9,689 bases of DNA from Anaerolineales bacterium (lineage in GTDB: Bacteria > Chloroflexota > Anaerolineae > Anaerolineales > Villigracilaceae): positions 1 through 9,689 of the forward strand of contig JAICQC010000159.1 of NCBI GenBank assembly GCA_025938055.1, read 5' to 3'. The notes under the pieces are model-generated. The model did no database searches, had not been told where the DNA came from, and worked only from the letters and a program-made list of their open reading frames with translations. Positions 1 through 6,346 of this stretch are shown one piece after another. The position numbers and the translations under genes are program-made. The first letter of the stretch is position 1; every line of letters begins with the position of its first letter.

Positions 1-139
1 CCGGTAAACGGACGGGACTGTTGGCAAAGCGATGAGTCTCTGTCAACCTGAGGTGCTTGCCGTCGAGCGAGCCGACCATAGTCCGCCCGCTTTCGGCGCC
101 GAGATCCACTGCCAGATAATTGCGAGTCGCTGTCATCAT
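1..139 (-). CDS. rhaB: Rhamnulokinase, N-terminal fragment (cut by window edge)
   Basis: This is the first 46 codons of an FGGY-family sugar kinase, which would phosphorylate L-rhamnulose to L-rhamnulose 1-phosphate with ATP in the cytoplasm. Visible signs are the N-terminal phosphate-binding motif DLGAESGR (residues 12-19), preceded by YLAV, and the HRFANSPV stretch (residues 36-43). The Ala-Glu-Ser-Gly form of the motif is typical of rhamnulokinases, whereas other FGGY kinases usually have a G-T/S version. Two consecutive in-frame ATG codons (139-137 and 136-134) are possible starts. The first overlaps the rhaM stop as TGATG, so translation is probably coupled to rhaM; no strong Shine-Dalgarno is visible. 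The rest lies left of position 1. In Rhizobium leguminosarum the equivalent kinase (RhaK) is needed for rhamnose transport as well as catabolism; whether that holds here is unknown. Confidence 0.9.
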   Translation of the reverse strand, partial: MMTATRNYLAVDLGAESGRTMVGSLDGKHLRLTETHRFANSPVRLP

Positions 140-456
140 CAATCCAAGTGAAAATATTCTTCCAGCTCGACGAAGGTTTCATCTGGACGGGCATTGGCAT
201 CCGTGTACGAAGACATGAATTCCTGCCAGCGTGAGTTCACGTCCTTCGCCGCCATTTTCGCCTGCGCGGTTGCCAGATCTTCTTCCGTTTCGAAATAGCC
301 AAAGATCAGCCCGTCCTCGCGCATAAATAAAGTGTAGTTATGCCAGCCGGTTTCCCGCAAGGCAGCGAGCATCTCGGGCCAGACGTGCTTATGCTGCTCT
401 TTGTACTCAGCGAGCCGATCCGGGCGAACTTTGAACTGAAAACCTACGCGTTTCAT
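139..456 (-). CDS. rhaM: L-rhamnose mutarotase
   Basis: This 105-residue protein interconverts the alpha and beta anomers of L-rhamnose, so that incoming sugar is supplied in the form the next enzyme uses. The length matches the family (about 104 residues). Conserved positions are present: Y18 and H22 (catalytic His in the E. coli enzyme), the WPE motif at 26-28, HNY at 39-41 with Y41, and RW at 76-77, followed by a C-terminal ELEEYFHL stretch like that of other family members. The gene (also called rhaU in rhizobia) sits 98 bases after rhaS and overlaps rhaB by one base (TGATG). Upstream of its ATG the sequence reads CTTAAAACTTCCT, with no recognisable Shine-Dalgarno, unlike the well-marked rhaS, rhaP and rhaQ. 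A strong inverted repeat lies 24 bases before the start. Confidence 0.95.
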   Translation of the reverse strand: MKRVGFQFKVRPDRLAEYKEQHKHVWPEMLAALRETGWHNYTLFMREDGLIFGYFETEEDLATAQAKMAAKDVNSRWQEFMSSYTDANARPDETFVELEEYFHLD

Positions 457-480
457 AGGAAGTTTTAAGATGATTTAGAG

Positions 481-520
481 TGTCACTTCGGCAGTTGACA
501 ATCCTGCTGCCGAAGTGACA
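481..520 (-). repeat. Perfect 14-bp inverted repeat (hairpin) between rhaS and rhaM
   Basis: The left arm TGTCACTTCGGCAG (481-494) and right arm CTGCCGAAGTGACA (507-520) are exact reverse complements, separated by a 12-base loop. In rhaS-rhaM mRNA this would form a strong stem-loop. In the reading direction it is followed by CTCTAAATC, without a U-run, so it is not a standard terminator for this operon. On the plus strand it is followed by TTTTTC, so it could stop antisense transcription. A role as 3' stabiliser of the rhaS message or as a partial attenuator before rhaM-rhaB is an inference. A separate 10-bp palindrome, TCAGATCTGA (525-534), lies right beside it. Confidence 0.8.
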
Positions 521-554
521 TTTTTCAGATCTGACCTACTTCATTACAATTTGA

Positions 555-1685
555 CTAAAAGTCAAAATCATCAATATTATCTGCATTGAAGACGAAGGGT
601 GTGCCAAGCAGGACGCTGAGCCCTCCATCGGCATCCTCTTCAATCGTGTATTCACCGAGTCTGCCCGCTTCAAATGTTGCACCTGCTTCAGCCGTAAGCG
701 AGCCAGTTGCCAATGCATGCATGGCATAGACAGCCAGATAACCCAAGTCACCCGGATTCCAAAGAGCGAATTGTGGAGAAGCGCCATTCTGGACATATTC
801 GCGCATTTGGTTCGGAGTACCAAGCCCGGTAACGAACACCTGGTCGATCAGGCCTGCATCCGTAACAGCGCGGGCGGAGGCAGCGATACCCACAGTGGTC
901 GGCGCAATAATGACTTCGAGATCAGGGTATTTGGTGAACAGGGCCTGTGCTTCGTTGTAGCTCTTGGTGTCATCATCATCACCGTATACGACCTCGACCA
1001 GTTCCAAGTTGGAATATTCAGGCTTGGCGAGTTCTTCCTGCATCACTTCGATCCAGGCGTTCTGGTTTGGGGCCGTGGACGTGGCACTCAAGATGGCAAT
1101 TTGGCCACCATCTTCTCCGGCCAGTTCAGAAGCCATCTGGATTTGAACCGCGCCGATACCTGCAGTCTCTGCCTGATTAATGTGCAGATCGCGGCCATCG
1201 GGTGCAATCCCAGAGTCCCAGGTGACGACGGGGATACCAGCCTCTTTGGCGGCCTGACCGGTGGGCACGAGAGCATCGGCATCATTGGCGGAAATCGCCA
1301 GAGCACAGGGCTGCTGTGCGATTAAGGAATTGAGCAGAGTGATCTGTTCTGTGGCATCGGCGGTAGCAGAACCTTGATACAATACAGTTATGCCCAGTTC
1401 CTCGGCAGCTTCTTGCGCACCGTTATTTGCAGTATCGAAATAAGGGTTGCCAAGGTTCTTCGGAACCAGCACATAATCCCCTTCACAGGCGGCAGCCGAA
1501 GGTTCTGTTGCTGGAGCGTCCGTGGCAGCTGGTGCTTCTGTTGCCGGGGCTTCGGTGGCAGCCGGAGCCTCGGTCGCAGGAGCTTCCGTAGCGGCGGGGG
1601 GTTCCGTGGCAGTCGCTGCCGGAGCGCAGGCGCTCACCAAGAGGACGAGGACGGTGAGTACCAATGAGAACGAGCGGTGTTTCAT
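555..1685 (-). CDS. rhaS: Rhamnose ABC transporter substrate-binding lipoprotein
   Basis: This 376-residue lipoprotein is the extracytoplasmic receptor for L-rhamnose and delivers it to the RhaP/RhaQ permease. Residues 1-20 form a lipoprotein signal peptide with a hydrophobic core and the lipobox VSAC, with C20 as the lipid-bearing cysteine. Residues 21-66 are a low-complexity Ala/Thr/Glu/Pro tether made of 11-residue repeats. The mature sugar-binding domain (periplasmic-binding-protein type 1, Peripla_BP_4 class) starts near residue 69 with YVLVPKNLGNPYF. It continues with the GAQEAAEELG helix, ISANDADAL (about 131-139) and VVTWDSGI, all typical of the RhaS/LsrB group. An excellent Shine-Dalgarno (AAGGAG, 1698-1693) lies 7 bases before the ATG. 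The gene is set apart from its neighbours by spacers of 145 and 98 bases, each with a hairpin, which suggests separate control of its dose. The name follows rhizobial usage and is not the AraC-type E. coli RhaS. Confidence 0.93.
   Translation of the reverse strand: MKHRSFSLVLTVLVLLVSACAPAATATEPPAATEAPATEAPAATEAPATEAPAATDAPATEPSAAACEGDYVLVPKNLGNPYFDTANNGAQEAAEELGITVLYQGSATADATEQITLLNSLIAQQPCALAISANDADALVPTGQAAKEAGIPVVTWDSGIAPDGRDLHINQAETAGIGAVQIQMASELAGEDGGQIAILSATSTAPNQNAWIEVMQEELAKPEYSNLELVEVVYGDDDDTKSYNEAQALFTKYPDLEVIIAPTTVGIAASARAVTDAGLIDQVFVTGLGTPNQMREYVQNGASPQFALWNPGDLGYLAVYAMHALATGSLTAEAGATFEAGRLGEYTIEEDADGGLSVLLGTPFVFNADNIDDFDF
1497..1595 (-). repeat. Three tandem 33-base units coding the RhaS linker
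   Basis: Residues 31-63 of RhaS are three consecutive 11-residue units: AATEAPATEAP twice exactly, then AATDAPATEPS. At DNA level the units are diverged but still recognisable (GC-rich, with GCTTC/GTGGCAGC-like blocks). Each unit is itself two shorter A-A/P-A-T-E-A-P modules. The tether probably spans the cell wall or envelope layer so that the binding domain reaches its permease. Repeats of this kind can change copy number by slippage, so linker length may vary between strains. Confidence 0.85.
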
Positions 1686-1699
1686 TTTCTATCTCCTTC

Positions 1700-1713
1700 G
1701 AATTTGTAAATTA
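1700..1713. promoter_or_regulatory. AATTT-GT-AAATT inverted repeat before rhaS, resembling the rhaR-promoter repeat
   Basis: Plus-strand 1701-1712 is a perfect inverted repeat, AATTT-GT-AAATT, preceded by G. It closely resembles GAATTTGACAAATTC at 6293-6307 in the rhaR promoter. It sits just upstream of the rhaS Shine-Dalgarno. It may be a second site for the same regulator, but AT-rich palindromes arise easily by chance and no clear -35/-10 pair accompanies it. Confidence 0.3.
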
Positions 1714-1789
1714 GTTGTGACATACTGATACGTGGGTTATGCGGGTGTATGTATTGCTCCAGCCTCCTTTCCAAACAGAGGGTGAGATT

Positions 1790-1815
1790 TGGTATCAGGC
1801 GCTCGCCTGGGACCA
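1790..1815 (-). other. Imperfect stem-loop in the rhaQ-rhaS spacer
   Basis: On the plus strand TGGT (1790-1793) pairs with ACCA (1812-1815), and CAGGC (1796-1800) pairs with GCCTG (1805-1809) around a 4-base loop, with a 2x2 internal mismatch. It lies about 15 bases after the rhaQ stop and has no downstream U-run, so it is not a clear terminator. It may act in mRNA processing or stability between the permease cistrons and rhaS. The rest of the 145-base spacer shows no convincing promoter. Confidence 0.4.
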
Positions 1816-1830
1816 GCACAGGAAGGGTCA

Positions 1831-2958
1831 TCAACCACCGGCAAGGATCGGCGCTCGGGACCAGAAGAAGAAAAGGAAGAATGCCACGAACATAAGCAGG
1901 ACACCCAGAACAGCAAAGACCAATTGTCCATTCCGTTGAAATCGCTTTAGAAAGGAAGCCTGCTGCGCGATGTTGGGAAGTAAAATGGAAAGGATCAGGA
2001 GCAAACCGATCACCACACCCTGCACCTGACCCTGGATATTCAGCAACCCCATCCCAAAACGCATCAAGCCGATCAGGAAAAGCGAAAGCACCGCGCCCAG
2101 CATCGTGCCTCGCCCTCCATTGATATCCACCCCTCCCAAGACCACAGCCGTGATCACGGCAAGCTCCAAACCGGTGCCAATGTCTGGACGGGTGCTCCCG
2201 AAGCGCGCCGCCAAAATCAAGCCCGCCAGCGCCGCCATGAAGCCGGATAATGTGTAGATGATGAACTTAATTCGTTCCACCGGCACGCCGGAATACAGGG
2301 TGGCGTTTTCATTGTTTCCAATTGCATACAGGTAACGACCGAATGTTGTTCGGTGCAACACGAGACCAAAAACGATTGCTAGTACGATAAATAACGCCAC
2401 GGAAAATGGAATGAGGGTATCGAACATCCGTCCCTGTCCCAAATAGGTAAATGCCTCTGGGTAGCCGCGCGCTGCCTGGTCGCCAAGAAAGCCATAGGCG
2501 AGACCACGATAAAAGGCATATGTGCCAAGAGTGACGACGAGCGAAGGTAATTTGACGCGGGCAACGAGATACCCGTTCAGCATCCCCCCGAGTGTACCAA
2601 GCAACAGTGCCGCTAGCGCTGCGACCCAAATGTTGACACCGTTGTTATGCAACAGACCCATGAATGAGGCGCTCATGCCCAAGTTGGACGCTATAGACAA
2701 ATCGATGTTGCCTGTGATGATGATGAAGACCATCGGCAACATCATCAAGCCAATTTCCATGAAGTCAGAAGAGGTGCGCGAAAGGTTGCGGGCATCCAGA
2801 AAAAAAGGAGAAAGACGGACGTTGATCAAGATGTCAAGGAGGATCAACGCAACGAGCATCCACTCCCAGCGCTGGAATTTTTGGAGGAAGGAACGCCGCG
2901 GCGGGAATTCGCTGATCAGCGTGGACGGTTGTGATTCGGTGATCACTTGTGCTTTCAT
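1831..2958 (-). CDS. rhaQ: Rhamnose ABC transporter permease, second subunit
   Basis: This 375-residue inner-membrane permease of the BPD_transp_2 (CUT2) family probably pairs with RhaP to form the rhamnose channel. Diagnostic motifs are GNIDLSIAS (83-91), the coupling-loop type motif GNNENATLYSGV (214-225) and GGVDINGGRGTMLGA (275-289), set among about nine hydrophobic segments. It starts with ATG inside the rhaP stop (ATGA overlap) with Shine-Dalgarno AGAGGA about 7 bases upstream. The usual family core ends near residue 330 (ILLPNI). The remaining 45 residues add a basic stretch (FLKRFQR, 336-342) and one more strongly hydrophobic segment (about 346-366) ending in WSRAPILAGG. That tail would change the topology by one transmembrane pass. 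Assignment as Q rather than P rests on gene order. Confidence 0.88.
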   Translation of the reverse strand: MKAQVITESQPSTLISEFPPRRSFLQKFQRWEWMLVALILLDILINVRLSPFFLDARNLSRTSSDFMEIGLMMLPMVFIIITGNIDLSIASNLGMSASFMGLLHNNGVNIWVAALAALLLGTLGGMLNGYLVARVKLPSLVVTLGTYAFYRGLAYGFLGDQAARGYPEAFTYLGQGRMFDTLIPFSVALFIVLAIVFGLVLHRTTFGRYLYAIGNNENATLYSGVPVERIKFIIYTLSGFMAALAGLILAARFGSTRPDIGTGLELAVITAVVLGGVDINGGRGTMLGAVLSLFLIGLMRFGMGLLNIQGQVQGVVIGLLLILSILLPNIAQQASFLKRFQRNGQLVFAVLGVLLMFVAFFLFFFWSRAPILAGG

Positions 2959-3968
2959 TTACCTGTCCTCTCTAACCGACTCAGGATCCACTTATCAGAG
3001 ATCACGGCAATCAAAATCAATAAGCCTTGCGCCGCTAGCTGCCAGAACGGCGAGATGCGGATCAACGTCAACGAATTTTGGATGATGCCCAGCAGGAGCG
3101 CCCCGAGCACCACACCGGTGACCGTTCCCACGCCGCCGCTGATGCTGACACCTCCGACGACCGACGCTGCCACCGTTTGAAGTTCAAAGCCCGCGGCTGT
3201 ATTTGTCTGTGCGGACTCAAATCGTGAGACCCAGAGAACAGCTGCGAGCCCGGAGAGCAGACCACTGATCAAGTAGACCAAAAACGTGATTCGCTGCTTG
3301 CGAATTCCCGTAAATTGCGCCGCCTCTGGGTTGCTGCCGACGGCAAAGATATCGCGTCCCGTGCGTGTGTAGTTGAGGAAAAAATACACAACCACTGCAA
3401 CTAAGATCGCAATAAGTACCATGTTCGGTAGACCTAACGGAGTGCCTTTGGATAACGTCTTGAATGCTACAGGTAATTCGAAGGAATTAATCCAAGTACC
3501 CTGGCTGTAATAAAAGACTAACCCGCGGTAGATGCTCAACGTGCCGAGCGTGGCGATAATGGGAGGGACGCGCCCAAACGTAATGATGAGCCCGTTGAAC
3601 GTTCCCAGCACCGTGCCTAATGCCATCCCCAGGAGAACCGTGAGGAGTACTGGAATTTCGGGATTCTCCTTCACGACAAACGCAACCATCATCCCGACCA
3701 GCCCAATCATCGAGCTGACAGAAAGGTCAATGCCGCGTGTAATGATGACCATGGTCTGTGCTAACGCCACAATCGCCAGAATAGAAATGTTTAAGAGAAT
3801 ATCCTGGAAATTGTCTAAGGTCAGGAAGGAAGGCGCCCGCAGAGTGACAGCAATTACTAAAATGAAAATGAAGAGACTGATTCCCGCCTCACGGAAGCGG
3901 ATGAGAGTCCAGAGGATGCCCTCGCGAGCGACAGAGGTTTGGATGGCAGTGGGAGTTTGCGCGGTCAC
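2955..3968 (-). CDS. rhaP: Rhamnose ABC transporter permease, first subunit
   Basis: This 337-residue inner-membrane permease of the BPD_transp_2 (CUT2) family is a partner of RhaQ and RhaT. Motifs visible are RGIDLSVSSMIGL (78-90), the cytoplasmic coupling-loop type motif GSNPEAAQFTGI (211-222) and GGVSISGGVGTVTG (272-285). There are about eight to nine hydrophobic segments, and the protein ends normally after AVISDKWILSRLERTGK. The start is GTG (3968-3966), overlapping the rhaT stop as GTGA. An AGGAA Shine-Dalgarno lies 7 bases before it, so the GTG is well supported. Translational coupling to rhaT on one side and rhaQ on the other suggests balanced synthesis of the membrane and ATPase subunits. 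Confidence 0.9.
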   Translation of the reverse strand: MTAQTPTAIQTSVAREGILWTLIRFREAGISLFIFILVIAVTLRAPSFLTLDNFQDILLNISILAIVALAQTMVIITRGIDLSVSSMIGLVGMMVAFVVKENPEIPVLLTVLLGMALGTVLGTFNGLIITFGRVPPIIATLGTLSIYRGLVFYYSQGTWINSFELPVAFKTLSKGTPLGLPNMVLIAILVAVVVYFFLNYTRTGRDIFAVGSNPEAAQFTGIRKQRITFLVYLISGLLSGLAAVLWVSRFESAQTNTAAGFELQTVAASVVGGVSISGGVGTVTGVVLGALLLGIIQNSLTLIRISPFWQLAAQGLLILIAVISDKWILSRLERTGK

Positions 3969-5473
3969 TGTGGGGTTCCTGCCTTTATGTCTTGGGTGGC
4001 GGCTGAGATGATGTTTTCCTGCGTGGCTTTGGCACGCGAGAATTCTGCGGTCACATAACCTTCCCGCATCACAAGTACACGGTCGCTCATCCCCAGGATC
4101 TCCGGTAATTCAGAAGAGATCATCAAAATAGACAATCCCTCGGCTGCCAGTTTGCTCATCAATCCGTGCACCGCGGCTTTGGTGCCGACGTCGATTCCGC
4201 GAGTGGGTTCGTCTAGAATAAGAATACGGGGATTGGTGGACAGCCACTTGGCAAGCACCACTTTTTGCTGATTCCCACCCGAAAGCTCACGCGCCAGTTG
4301 CCAGATATTATTCGCGCGCACTTCCATTTGACGAGCCGCGTTAAAAGTCGACTTCCGCTCGAGTGTATCTCGCAGCCATCCCCTTTGGGCATAGGCGGGA
4401 AGCATCGGTAAGCTGATATTTGGAGTGAGCGGCATCGTGGGAATTAAGCCGTGCAATTGCCGGTCTTCGGGGACATAGGCCAGCCCAAGACGGATGGCTT
4501 GTAAAGGCGACGTGATCCTCACCTCGCGGCCTTCCACTTCAATTCGTCCTCCTGTAGCGGGTTCGACGCCGAAGATCGCTCGCGCCACGTTTGTACGCCC
4601 CGCGCCGACCAGACCCGCCATACCCAGGATTTCTCCGCGCCGCAGTTCAAAACTGACATCGTGAAAGGATCCGGCTCGGGATAGATGTTCCACTTTCAAC
4701 ACAACCTCACCCGGTTGGACATCTTGTTTAGGGAACAAGTTGTGAATAGTACGTCCCACCATCATGCGAATGAGCTCATCGCGAGTTACCTCTTGCATCG
4801 GTCGTGTGCCTACGTAAGTACCATCCCGCAAAATCGTCACACGATCAGCCAGGGCGTAGAGCTCTTCCAACCGGTGCGAGATGAAGATGACCGCAGTTCC
4901 TTCCTGACGCAAACGCCGCACAAGACGGAACAGATCGTCCACTTCATGGAGTGTCAGCGAGGAGGTCGGCTCGTCCATGATTAGAATCCGGGCGTTGATC
5001 GAAAAGGCACGCGCGATTTCTACCATTTGCTGCTGCGCGATGCTCAGGGCACGCGCTTTTTGCTTGAGGTCGAGCTTAACGCCAAGCGATTCGAGCAGCT
5101 TGCCTGCCTCTGCATAAAGCTTGCGCCAGTCTACTCGCCTCCCTGTGGTCAGCGGCTGGCGGCCGACAAAAATATTCTCTGCCACGTCCAAATCGGGAAA
5201 GAGACTGAGCTCCTGATAAATAGCCGCAATTCCCGCTTGACGTGATTCGCGCGCATCGTTGAAATGTACAGGCTCCCCATTCAGCCAAATCTCCCCTGCA
5301 TCCGGTTGGTGAACACCGGTGATAATCTTGACCAGAGTGGATTTTCCGGCGCCGTTTTCCCCCAGGAGGGCATGCACCTCGCCGGGACGCAGCTCAAACG
5401 AGACATCGTGCAAGACTTCCACCCCCGCGAAGCTTTTTCGAATGCCTTTCAGCTCCAGTATGTTTTCACTCAT
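3965..5473 (-). CDS. rhaT: Rhamnose ABC transporter ATP-binding protein (double-domain CUT2 ATPase)
   Basis: This 502-residue cytoplasmic ATPase powers rhamnose import through RhaP/RhaQ. It has two fused nucleotide-binding domains, the normal size and layout for CUT2 (RbsA-like) ATPases. Domain 1 has Walker A GENGAGKST (38-46), Q-loop Q87, an abbreviated signature LSIAQ (143-147), Walker B ILIMDE (163-168) and switch H200. Domain 2 has a degenerate Walker A GLVGAGRT (287-294, Lys replaced by Arg), a full signature LSGGN (397-401), Walker B ILILDE (417-422) and Ser in place of the switch His (MISSELPE, 451-458). This asymmetry is normal in the family and suggests one main hydrolysis site. It overlaps rhaR by ATGA; a G-rich Shine-Dalgarno (GAGGGGG) lies about 10 bases upstream. 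The name is the rhizobial one and does not mean the E. coli RhaT symporter. Confidence 0.95.
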   Translation of the reverse strand: MSENILELKGIRKSFAGVEVLHDVSFELRPGEVHALLGENGAGKSTLVKIITGVHQPDAGEIWLNGEPVHFNDARESRQAGIAAIYQELSLFPDLDVAENIFVGRQPLTTGRRVDWRKLYAEAGKLLESLGVKLDLKQKARALSIAQQQMVEIARAFSINARILIMDEPTSSLTLHEVDDLFRLVRRLRQEGTAVIFISHRLEELYALADRVTILRDGTYVGTRPMQEVTRDELIRMMVGRTIHNLFPKQDVQPGEVVLKVEHLSRAGSFHDVSFELRRGEILGMAGLVGAGRTNVARAIFGVEPATGGRIEVEGREVRITSPLQAIRLGLAYVPEDRQLHGLIPTMPLTPNISLPMLPAYAQRGWLRDTLERKSTFNAARQMEVRANNIWQLARELSGGNQQKVVLAKWLSTNPRILILDEPTRGIDVGTKAAVHGLMSKLAAEGLSILMISSELPEILGMSDRVLVMREGYVTAEFSRAKATQENIISAATQDIKAGTPQ

Positions 5474-6258
5474 TTGACCGGTACCCCCTCTTCTTCACAT
5501 ATCGTAAATGGAACGCCCACTGCTTTCAATCGCTCTGCCCACTCCGAAGAGAGCTGCTGATCGGTGAATAAGCGATTAATTTTCTCGGGGCGCGCAAACG
5601 AGGTCAAATCTTCTTTGCCAAACTTAGTGGAATCCACTAACGCAAACAGCTGCTGTGACGATTCGATCGCCTTGCGCTTAATCTGCGCCTCCGAAAGAAG
5701 GACCTCTGTTAATCCACGTTCCAGACTGAACCCACTGCAGGATAAAAAGGCTTTTTGAATGTGCAGTTCCTCAATGATGCGTTCACTCAATAAGCCGGTG
5801 ACAGAAGATGATTCATTATTGACGATACCCCCGATGAGAATAACGACGTTTGTGGAGTTCTGTGCCATTTCCCTGGCCACCTCAAAACCGTTCGTCATCA
5901 CGCGCAAGTGACGGCGTTCCGATAACGCCTTGGCGAGGTAATAGACGGTGCTGCTGGCATCGAGCAAAATGGAGTCACCATCATTAACTAAAACAGCCGC
6001 CTCACGTGCAATCGCAAGTTTGGCAGCTGCATTTTGTTGATAGCGTCTTACAAAGGAATTGTTTTGAAATTGATCCTGCTGATTTAGTACGGCGCCCCCA
6101 TGGACTCGCACCAAGACTCCCTGTTCTTCCAGCGCGTTGAGATCATTCCGAACCGTCCCCTCCGAGACATCCAGGGCTCGTGCCAGTTCGGGGACACGTA
6201 AACCGGGCTGTTTACGCAGGGTATCTATAAGAGATTGGCGACGTCCGTAAGTCGTCAC
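5470..6258 (-). CDS. rhaR: DeoR-family transcriptional regulator of the rhamnose operon
   Basis: This 262-residue DNA-binding regulator is the first gene of the rhaR-T-P-Q-S-M-B unit and probably controls it. Residues 4-57 form a DeoR helix-turn-helix: RRQSLIDTL, then VPELARALDVSEGTVRNDL (22-40) and the wing VRVHGGAV (50-57). Residues about 76-240 are the DeoR sensor domain, with LLDASSTVYYLA (98-109) as the sugar-phosphate-binding loop and the LLSEAQIKRK and LVDSTKFG stretches. I chose the GTG at 6258. It has Shine-Dalgarno AAAGGA (6269-6264) 5 bases away, gives the usual family length, and lies downstream of the promoter. In-frame upstream codons (ATG at 6309, TTG at 6336) fall within the -10 and -35 elements and would add a non-conserved Asn-rich N-terminus. 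Specificity for rhamnose is inferred from context. DeoR regulators are usually repressors, but the sign is not shown by the sequence. Confidence 0.9.
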   Translation of the reverse strand: MTTYGRRQSLIDTLRKQPGLRVPELARALDVSEGTVRNDLNALEEQGVLVRVHGGAVLNQQDQFQNNSFVRRYQQNAAAKLAIAREAAVLVNDGDSILLDASSTVYYLAKALSERRHLRVMTNGFEVAREMAQNSTNVVILIGGIVNNESSSVTGLLSERIIEELHIQKAFLSCSGFSLERGLTEVLLSEAQIKRKAIESSQQLFALVDSTKFGKEDLTSFARPEKINRLFTDQQLSSEWAERLKAVGVPFTICEEEGVPVK

Positions 6259-6292
6259 GGCATTCCTTTGTTGAATTTTGTTGTTTTTTGTG

Positions 6293-6323
6293 GAATTTGA
6301 CAAATTCATAATATCAAATTTGT
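6293..6323. promoter_or_regulatory. Candidate operator: overlapping inverted repeats across the rhaR -10 and start region
   Basis: Two symmetric elements overlap on the plus strand. GAATTT-GAC-AAATTC (6293-6307) is a perfect inverted repeat with a 3-base centre. ACAAATT (6300-6306) and AATTTGT (6317-6323) are exact reverse complements separated by 10 bases. Together they cover the -10 element and predicted transcription start, where a repressor would block initiation. RhaR encoded immediately downstream is the obvious binder. Sequence symmetry is seen directly; binding is inferred. Confidence 0.55.
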
Positions 6324-6336
6324 TATTTGTTGTCAA
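6308..6336 (-). promoter_or_regulatory. Sigma-70-type promoter for the rhaR operon
   Basis: On the minus strand TTGACA (6336-6331) is a perfect -35 box, separated by exactly 17 bases from TATTAT (6313-6308), which matches the -10 consensus at 5 of 6 positions. A TG dinucleotide one base before the -10 makes it an extended -10, and AT-rich sequence (6337-6344) lies upstream. Transcription should start near 6301 and give a leader of about 43 bases, A-rich and with little structure, before the GTG at 6258. Its strength suggests tight control by a regulator. Confidence 0.85.
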
Positions 6337-6346
6337 TATATATTTG

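Noticed and set aside
495..523. TTGACA on the plus strand as a possible promoter
   Set aside because: No acceptable -10 box lies at 16-18 bases, it is inside the hairpin loop, and no plus-strand gene follows.
717..1325. 202-codon open frame on the plus strand opposite rhaS
   Set aside because: It is a shadow of rhaS with no family resemblance and no ribosome-binding site.
1761..1772. Strong Shine-Dalgarno-like GGAAAGGAGGCT on the minus strand in the rhaQ-rhaS spacer
   Set aside because: No ATG, GTG or TTG occurs at a usable distance after it, so it marks no gene.
1869..2892. Possible duplication of an N-terminal RhaQ segment at its C-terminus (SFLQKFQR versus SFLKRFQR)
   Set aside because: The two stretches use different codons throughout and similarity does not continue, so a DNA-level duplication is not supported; only the tail itself is reported.
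3532..4011. 159-codon plus-strand frame opposite rhaP
   Set aside because: The Met/Arg/Thr-rich composition is the mirror of hydrophobic membrane-protein codons; not a gene.
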